Source of the DNA: Pinguiococcus pyrenoidosus
Lineage: Eukaryota; Sar; Pinguiophyceae; Pinguiochrysidales; Pinguiochrysidaceae
Length of the DNA stretch: 11,622 nucleotides
Reading direction: 5' to 3'
Assembly (NCBI GenBank): GCA_019677205.1
Contig: JAAMXY010000689.1
Location: 1 to 11,622 of the forward strand
A model generated the notes under the pieces. The model did no database searches, was not told the DNA's origin, and worked only from the letters and a program-made list of their open reading frames with translations. Position numbers and translations under genes: made by a program. Positions 7,101-11,622 of the stretch are shown in pieces (within the stretch, counting starts at the first letter, position 1; the number at the start of each line of letters is the position of its first letter).

Positions 7101-10100
7101 AGTTTTGAAGAAGTCCTGGAAGACATCTGGACCAAGACGTCGCATGACATGCACGGCACCTTCGAGGCTGCTCAGGGGGCCAAAGGAAGGAGAGGGCGGC
7201 AAGGAGAGACGGAGAGGGCGTACAGGCGAGAAGTCCTGTGGGAGGCGTCTCTGTTTTGGCAGCTGGAGTCGCGGGCTTGGATCCTGCTTGGCGCTCATGG
7301 CGAGTACAGCAACTGCCTGTCGAATGCGGACTGTCAGAAGCTCCCCTCCCATCTTGCAGGGAGCCGCGGCCTGATGCCAATGCAGCTTCTGCCCGCAGTG
7401 CTCCGACAGCTTCGAATCACCATGAAGGTCAGAGCAATCCGCCACCTTCAGCGTACTGGAAGCTTCCCGATTCTTCATCCCGATGGACTCGACCTGGAGA
7501 TATGCTCTTCCGCAATGCCGTCCGGGCTCCGGAGAAGCTTGGAATCTCGTGGGGTGGCTGCGGGCCACCAGCACAGCGAAGACTCCGACGCCCAACCCTT
7601 CGGAGTCTTCGTCAGAGGAGAACGCCGTCGCAAATCACTCCTGAAGAAGAAACTCCAGGGTCTCTATCGAAAGGTCTACGGGGCGCCGAACTCAGGCTCT
7701 CGCCCTGATCAGCCAGCGCGCTACCCGGCAACTTCTGGAGGATCACTTTTGCGGAAACTGCTCGATGGTGTTTGCGTTCCTGCTTATGCGATGAGTGACG
7801 CCGAAGAGAGGGCGGGAGAGGGCCTGGTGGACGGCGCCAGGGCGAGCGCGCTTACCCAAGCCGTCCTGAAGCCCTTGCACGCTGGCGGGCTTGACTTCTT
7901 CTCCAGATGGATCACTCTTGACCAGGAAACGCAACTTCGGTGTGCCTCGAGACAGAGCAAAATGGCGTGGGAAACCCTTCACGATCGTCATCGCGCTGGT
8001 TCCGAAGCCCGTGGAGACGTTTGTCGCGCTCCCTCCGGCTCTGAAGCGCTCAGTGCGTCTCTCCTGGGAAGCGTTACCCTTGGGTATGCATCGGCGTTTC
8101 GACTGTACGGAGCAGGGTGGAAGAATCTGCGATCCTCGGAGCTCGTCGCCCTTGACAAGCTTGCGCGACTGCGGGAAGCGCTTTTGATCGCGTACTGCGT
8201 CCGTCAAGCATGCGGTAGTACGAGGGTGATGTCGGAGGGCGTTGGCATCCTGCCTCGTGAAGTTCGGTATGGAGGGGACGACACGACTGCTGGTGCCGCT
8301 TCCCAACCGACGGGAGGCGAGGCCGGCAGGACGGAAGCGGTCAATCTGTGTCGCGAATCTGAGTCAAGTGGCGTCCCTCAGTGGGCAGAGGACACCGCGT
8401 CGGATCCATTGGCACGGGCTTGCCAGGTTCTCATGCGCGCCGGATGGGAACGAGGGCAAGTTTGTAGTCAGCGCCTCTCGCTCTTGGTGATTGTACTTCT
8501 CCAACGGGAGCTGCTGGAAGCGCGCGTCCGTTGCGACGGAGAGGACTCGAAGAGTGCAGGCGTCAGTCATTTTACCCAAGCCTTGATGAAGGAATGCTTG
8601 TGCAACCACCAAATGCTCTGGCCGGGTTCGATCGACGGCATGCACCACAGTCCGTACGGATGTCGTCCGATGGGCGTTGCACTCTTGAGTGCTGCAGTGC
8701 AAGCATGGATGGGGCATGGCGCTTTCTCTGACATGGGTCACTTCTTGGATGCTCTGATCTTGACAACGTCTCCTCCGAAGATGCTTGAAGGCAATTCGTC
8801 AGCTCATGCAGTCGATGCCTGGACGGCGCCGAAGCCGTCCTATGATCCGTCACAAGCGAGCGAGTTGTGGGAGCCATGCACAAGGGCGTTGCTGCTCGCA
8901 TCTAGGGCCATGGATCACGAGACCGGCGGCGATGACTGGGTCAGCCCGTGCGCCGTGCCTGGTTTCGGAGGTTTGTCCAGCACGAGGTTGACTGCTCACT
9001 TCTTGCCTCGCGGTCGGCTGTGCATCGCTGGCGACGCAATGGGCATGAACGCCGACCAGGCAGCGAAAGCTGCCGAGAAGTTTTCTCCGTCTCACGCCGA
9101 ACTGGACGATCGCAGCGGTGCCCGCGTGGACGACCACAGGCCGCTGCGGAATCTTACGTTCACGCCTCTGCCCGCGGGCATCGTGGCATGGAAAGTGAGT
9201 TGCGGGCACCGCCACACGTGCTTCATCTCAACCACGGGTACCCTGTATAGTTTTGGCGCCGGGGCCGCTGGGAGACTTGGTGTAGGCGACGAGCTCGATC
9301 GAACACATCCCGTGCCCGTGGCGGGAGACGTGGCGCGGCGAGTGGCTGCCGACATTGCGTGCGGCCGTGACCACACGATGTGCGTCACGGGGGATGGCTT
9401 CGTCTTTGGCTGGGGCTGGGGAGAGGTGGGCCGCCTTGGCCTCGGCGACACGGGGGCAGTTCTACTTCCCCAGCAAGTCAAGCTTCTGCTACCCGACGAT
9501 GCCGACGACGAGAGCTATGGCGATGGGACGAGCGCCGTTAGCGTCGCCGTTGGGCGCGAGCACAGTCTCGCTTTGACGGCTGATGGACACATCTTCTCCA
9601 CCGGCGCCGGGGACTTGGGTCAGCTGGGCTTAGGGATCGATCAGGAGGTCGCCCTATGCTTCACACTCATCAGACACTGTGACCTCGACGACGAGAAGGT
9701 CACAAGCATTGCGGCGGGGGAGGCCCACAGTATTGCGTCGACAAGCTCGGGGGCCGTGTACAGCTGGGGCTTCGGGCAGTCGGGTGCGCTTGGCCACGGC
9801 GACTTTGATGACCGCGAGCGCCCGACTCGCGTCGCGAGCATGGTCGACCGCAGCGGCAGCACTGTGGAAGTCGATGTTGTCGCGGCCGGGGCGTACCACA
9901 GCAGCGCGCTTTCGAAGGATGGGCGGGTCTTTGTTTGGGGTGACGGAGCCTCCGGACAGCTCGGAGCGCGAGCAGATTCGGTTGCGCTGGGGTCCTCGCT
10001 TCAGGAGTTTCAGGAAGACAAACGCATCCATTCACCGTTTCAGGTCGAGTTCAAAGCAACGAAGGACAAGGCTCCGCCTACGCTATCCTCGACTGAGCCG

Positions 10101-11012
10101 AGCCTCGCCGTCACGTGCGGAAACTACTCATGCGCGGCGGTGGCAAAGAACGCGACCGGTGGCACAGACTTGTACAGTTGGGGATGGCCTCTCGGAGGGG
10201 AAGGAGTCGAGCCGCCGGCACCCTCGCAGACTCCGTCTCGATGCGAGTTCACTCAAGCAAGCACAGGCCTTGGGCACCCTTTGTGCTGCTCACTTCGCGT
10301 CTGCGATGCGGACTGTGGCGGCTATCACCTTGCAGCCCTCGCTGGCCCCGAAGTCGGCGGCCTTGGCATACTTGGGACTGCCTGGCACCCTGGTGCGTCG
10401 CCTGTTGATCGTCACGAGCTGCTTCGCGAAGCTAGGGCCGCCCATCTGGACTCCGACTACGTGGTGAGGAATCTCGGGCTCCGGAACTTGAACCGGATGC
10501 GCTTCGCGTGGTGGATCATGAGACCTGGCGGAAACGGCTGCGGAGGGCGCTTGGGTGCCACGATCGACATGCGCCAGACGCTGTCCGACAGTAGCAGAGC
10601 CTGGCCGAACTCGGCCGCGATGACCTCGGACTGGAGGACGAAGGTGTCTGTGGGGCGAATCGGCGCCACGGATTCATCAGACTCCGATGAGGAGGACCTG
10701 CACGCGACCTCGGTCGCTGGAGAGTCCGTTGGCGAGCGCTCCGTCGGGCAGTCGACGGACTTCTCTTCGGACCTTGACTTAGATCCCGCCTTCCTGGCAG
10801 AGCAACGCCAGCCACACCTGTCAGGTGAGCAGGACGCGCCTCCCGATGGTGGGAAGCACAAGCTCTGTAAGCACTGTAGACATATCTACTGGAGCGCATC
10901 CGGGGTGACGACGATGTGCCAGAACTGCCGGCAGCTAGACCTGCCCCCGATGCCTGACCGCAGATATCGAGGCTACGGCTTTCGAGGAAGGAAGACGCCA
11001 GGTGGATTTTGA
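4149..11012 (+). CDS. Giant protein with CLU/TIF31-like region, RCC1 propeller and C-terminal CxxC pair
   Basis: This is a 2287-aa single-exon frame from the first in-frame ATG (GgaATGG context); the frame itself is open from 4068, so an upstream exon is possible. In order: an unrecognised N-terminal region (1-490), an acidic EEDG repeat (496-531), a basic Ser/Arg linker (about 680-750) with SP and RxxS sites, a divergent CLU/TIF31 central-type region (about 774-1118, with GINLRYL at 843-849), a long helical-looking unassigned stretch, seven RCC1-type repeats (1683-2064), an acidic linker (SSDSDEED, 2176-2183) and CKHC...CQNC (2240-2260). CLU proteins bind mRNAs of mitochondrial proteins and affect mitochondrial distribution; RCC1 propellers act as exchange factors or binding platforms. 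I see no signal peptide or clear membrane segment, so a cytosolic scaffold or regulator is the best guess. The C terminus is doubtful because a better frame begins near 10939. Confidence 0.88.
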   Translation: MGDDFLRSAVLSVSVDNSAARDILVVLRARSLDFFPPTTSRSVLSQWFSNGSSDGWSISVAEIGAVALEKRVVTLTCLKDKRKVTLEGSGADVCQDLRLWHLELHGIWELARFPHSQFLFQASQWGADASCAKLFEGLETLRHWSSKAAALGSRCRSDDVDQALAAWQQRLVLDDAFTVACVLAARRPSAVQMSTVFTRSSVPREWLWAKHLQSGRDMQSVAVDVHAGLVLFGTSLTLQPGNSMLRHHLQALQIVEDRSEACQDLLYADVELAGRRIVSFVSPFSTGNDASLAAALAKAGHGPFTSEQLHLGSHVAEKLHLSEGASVFSHLAPPTAHFRDQPEKAKQGLALLSAPLLMPPDLPPYLCDPSEDAVAAIIVYADQERQPKLVELRPLPELLASLKSPSAHERRRSLPGALLRKALSLQDDTTIDSHGEEVKDEPLVPRHRTARKAVGADAHARASERVFERARISACKDIGLAGAYLGTLVADDGDHEEDGEEDGEEDGEEDGEEDGEEDGEEDGEEDGKEDGEGGGEEADDEHSRSRKTVREAAVGRAAPIFEQMRGEVARRSVDSVQTGDVSFAVLQPLAALLECHTSQVCLVGVHVSGLHAYARGDFNITSQSSAIDARPALNRLVSAFFARPVYGNVVMTMPVLNQAKTEAVVPTNDGLEKAERSTLSLLRNSMSARLSFSPSRESFRSTGSSRKKHSLSPKFAVSSREGIRRRLLNRSFSPRFRSEFLEYLHHEASTSLDGKGPPLEPLPVLAEDENLHKLPFEARRSLILTSSYLRSEYCAVFANRLHMATCDDLACDGYVQACRQAGDAGPLFVCHARQLCDLLHDAGINLRYLSRVLRYVELRAAHHLGRPEGPIPLEEATQGNLGHGTPPFLSLTQSKMIGDLVVAEVIARAAKNAMRWRCLSRGISFSLQAKDANAPGQIYKKLAATLVNGIMLGLECDRRRLRQGAGRATSLYGGLSSTWSKHLESFEEVLEDIWTKTSHDMHGTFEAAQGAKGRRGRQGETERAYRREVLWEASLFWQLESRAWILLGAHGEYSNCLSNADCQKLPSHLAGSRGLMPMQLLPAVLRQLRITMKVRAIRHLQRTGSFPILHPDGLDLEICSSAMPSGLRRSLESRGVAAGHQHSEDSDAQPFGVFVRGERRRKSLLKKKLQGLYRKVYGAPNSGSRPDQPARYPATSGGSLLRKLLDGVCVPAYAMSDAEERAGEGLVDGARASALTQAVLKPLHAGGLDFFSRWITLDQETQLRCASRQSKMAWETLHDRHRAGSEARGDVCRAPSGSEALSASLLGSVTLGYASAFRLYGAGWKNLRSSELVALDKLARLREALLIAYCVRQACGSTRVMSEGVGILPREVRYGGDDTTAGAASQPTGGEAGRTEAVNLCRESESSGVPQWAEDTASDPLARACQVLMRAGWERGQVCSQRLSLLVIVLLQRELLEARVRCDGEDSKSAGVSHFTQALMKECLCNHQMLWPGSIDGMHHSPYGCRPMGVALLSAAVQAWMGHGAFSDMGHFLDALILTTSPPKMLEGNSSAHAVDAWTAPKPSYDPSQASELWEPCTRALLLASRAMDHETGGDDWVSPCAVPGFGGLSSTRLTAHFLPRGRLCIAGDAMGMNADQAAKAAEKFSPSHAELDDRSGARVDDHRPLRNLTFTPLPAGIVAWKVSCGHRHTCFISTTGTLYSFGAGAAGRLGVGDELDRTHPVPVAGDVARRVAADIACGRDHTMCVTGDGFVFGWGWGEVGRLGLGDTGAVLLPQQVKLLLPDDADDESYGDGTSAVSVAVGREHSLALTADGHIFSTGAGDLGQLGLGIDQEVALCFTLIRHCDLDDEKVTSIAAGEAHSIASTSSGAVYSWGFGQSGALGHGDFDDRERPTRVASMVDRSGSTVEVDVVAAGAYHSSALSKDGRVFVWGDGASGQLGARADSVALGSSLQEFQEDKRIHSPFQVEFKATKDKAPPTLSSTEPSLAVTCGNYSCAAVAKNATGGTDLYSWGWPLGGEGVEPPAPSQTPSRCEFTQASTGLGHPLCCSLRVCDADCGGYHLAALAGPEVGGLGILGTAWHPGASPVDRHELLREARAAHLDSDYVVRNLGLRNLNRMRFAWWIMRPGGNGCGGRLGATIDMRQTLSDSSRAWPNSAAMTSDWRTKVSVGRIGATDSSDSDEEDLHATSVAGESVGERSVGQSTDFSSDLDLDPAFLAEQRQPHLSGEQDAPPDGGKHKLCKHCRHIYWSASGVTTMCQNCRQLDLPPMPDRRYRGYGFRGRKTPGGF
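5634..5741 (+). repeat. 12-bp tandem repeat encoding (EEDG)n
   Basis: Eight perfect copies of GAGGAAGACGGC run from 5634 to 5729. A ninth copy has A for the first G (KEDG, 5730-5741), and a degenerate remnant (GEGGGEE) follows. The array is in frame with the giant protein at residues 496-531 and gives a flexible, highly acidic linker. Perfect identity at the DNA level, including silent positions, means recent expansion by slippage, so copy number probably varies between strains. The repeat also opens other frames (RKTA on plus, Ser/Pro on minus) that are not genes. Confidence 0.97.
6468..7502 (+). other. CLU/TIF31 central-type region of the giant protein
   Basis: Residues 774-1118 resemble the central part of CLU (clustered mitochondria)/TIF31 proteins, from remembered family patterns. 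The best match is LHDAGINLRYLSRV, compared with the family's LH.RGINMRYLG.V. It is followed by VVAEVIARAAKNAMR, compared with EMI.RAAKH..R. Next come TLVNGIMLG (LN..LG type), an FWQLES segment (1036-1041), AVLRQLRITMKV (compared with LLR.LC.K.GI.L) and FPILHPDGLDLEI (compared with PF...DI..L.P). The order of these blocks matches the family, but each is diverged. A profile search would settle it. Confidence 0.68.
9195..10340 (+). other. RCC1-type seven-repeat propeller of the giant protein
   Basis: Residues 1683-2064 carry seven copies of the RCC1 signature (x-C/A-G-x-x-H-x-x-A/x-L), with the Cys or Ala before the Gly at 1685, 1738, 1801, 1856, 1913, 1990 and 2056. Most are followed by WGxGxxGxLGxGD-like turns, for example FGAGAAGRLGVGD, WGWGEVGRLGLGD and WGFGQSGALGHGD. 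Spacing is 53-77 residues. Seven repeats fit a closed beta-propeller. Repeat 6 lacks the His (CGNYS) and its loops are longer. RCC1 folds serve in Ran nucleotide exchange, ubiquitin ligases and as docking platforms; which one applies here cannot be told. Confidence 0.93.
10866..10928 (+). other. C-terminal CxxC-x13-CxxC zinc-ribbon-like element
   Basis: Residues 2240-2260 read CKHC, then 13 residues, then CQNC, with an aromatic pair (IYW) after the first knuckle. Two CxxC pairs with this spacing are typical of a small zinc ribbon. It follows an acidic linker and lies about 15 bases before the place where the coding frame seems to change. No specific family is recognised. Confidence 0.6.
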
Positions 11013-11622
11013 TCCGATCTTGCGCCTCGAGTCGCGTCCCTTCGCAGCGCACGGCGTCTCGTCCTTCTTGCAAGAATGCGCGGCTCTCGGATCGCTCGAG
11101 CGGTCAGCCTGTCCGAAGGCTGAGGCCGTCAAGAAGTTCCACGCGAGACGTTGCCAAACCTCCATGATGCGTCCCACCCTCGCACACGCACAGTTGAGGT
11201 GCCGCCGGTCCAAGGCGTTCCTGTCGTGCGCTTGGTCCCTGGTCATCTGGACGGTCCATCCCGAAGCATATTCACGCCGAATACGGATGATTATGAATCA
11301 TACTGGTCCCGGGGGCACACATCCGTTGTTCGTCTGTTGTACAACTGGGATTCAGTGGAAGCAGGTGATGCCAGATGCTAGACTACGCAGAGGTGGCCTG
11401 CAGCAGCCCACGTGGACGTTGCACGGAGACTATCCTGCAACCCTCCAGACTTCCTCGCAGAAACGCGCTACATTGTAGCTGACATGCAACTGCATCGCCT
11501 TTGGACCGGCTAGAGCTTCAAGCCCTTGCTCAGATGTACAACGGCAAGAATATAGCTTGGACAGAAGCTGCTCCGCCAGGGGTTTGACAAGTCGGTATGC
11601 CCAGGTGGTCGGGGGAACTTCG
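10939..11622 (+). other. Coding-like sequence in shifting frames after the giant gene
   Basis: From 10939 the plus-strand frame one base on from the giant gene is open to a TAG at 11476-11478, 179 codons. Its first third reads like protein (LTADIEATAFEEG, VDFDPILRLESRPFAAHG), while the giant frame turns into Arg/Gly-rich residues (RRYRGYGFRGRKTPGG) and stops. Dropping one C from the run at 10944-10948 would join the two. Further right, the protein-like signal returns to the giant frame (about 11139-11370, VEVPPVQGVPVVRLVPGH; then 11391-11500, DFLAETRYIVADMQL) and another frame (11504-11570, DRLELQALAQMYNG). Possible causes are assembly indels near a contig end, a decaying 3' region, or a neighbouring broken gene. 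No intact gene can be called. Confidence 0.45.

Noticed and set aside
10111-10120. A second CACGTG core
   Set aside because: It lies inside the RCC1 coding region, where it encodes part of a conserved repeat.
10466-10690. An alternative plus-strand frame that reads well (PELEPDALRVVDHETW) inside the giant gene
   Set aside because: It is broken by a TAG at 10592-10594 and by a later TGA, and would need two compensating shifts. The giant frame is open and continues into a clear acidic linker.
11010-11123. Reassigned TGA codons as the explanation for the 3' end
   Set aside because: Tryptophan in both large genes is encoded by TGG with no internal TGA, so a changed code is not supported.

Overview
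The window looks like nuclear DNA from a GC-rich, intron-poor single-celled eukaryote (an alga or other protist). The proteins are eukaryotic: a kinesin motor, and a giant protein with a CLU/TIF31-like region plus an RCC1 propeller. Starts have purine-at-minus-3 (Kozak-like) contexts and no Shine-Dalgarno sites. The gaps between genes are several hundred bases and hold a microsatellite and a TATA-like block. The lineage cannot be fixed from sequence reading alone. No prokaryotic operon, insertion sequence, CRISPR array, rRNA or tRNA was seen.

Layout. (1) Positions 1-236 hold the edge of an acidic, Ser-rich gene. Both strands read as plausible protein with the same wobble positions: either the N terminus of a minus-strand gene starting at 236, or the C terminus of a plus-strand gene stopping at 216. 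(2) 237-926 is a non-coding gap of about 690 bp, probably holding the kinesin promoter and 5' UTR, with an 8-bp palindromic E-box (TCACGTGA). (3) 927-3461 (+) is an N-terminal-motor kinesin of 844 aa. All nucleotide-contact motifs are intact, and the tail carries three copies of C-x2-H-x-L-x2-C-x-L-C. A second frame that reads like protein continues from the stop to 3685 and meets the kinesin frame at a run of six C. (4) 3686-4148 is a gap with a hexanucleotide microsatellite, a TATA-like AT-rich block and a possible small 5' exon for the next gene. (5) 4149-11012 (+) is a 2287-aa single-exon reading frame. In order it has an unrecognised N-terminal region, a perfect 12-bp tandem repeat encoding EEDG units, a basic Ser-rich linker, a divergent CLU/TIF31 central-type region, a long unassigned region, a seven-repeat RCC1-type propeller, an acidic linker, and a CxxC...CxxC zinc-ribbon-like element. 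(6) From about 10939 to the right edge the coding signal seems to change frame, first near a run of five C, so the true C terminus of the giant protein is uncertain.

How the genes relate. The plus-strand kinesin and giant protein are neighbours, but eukaryotic neighbours are usually expressed separately. CLU proteins influence mitochondrial distribution and bind mRNA, and kinesins move cargo on microtubules, so a shared theme of organelle positioning is possible but is only an inference. The most notable feature is the joining of a CLU-like region to an RCC1 propeller in one polypeptide. I do not recognise this architecture.
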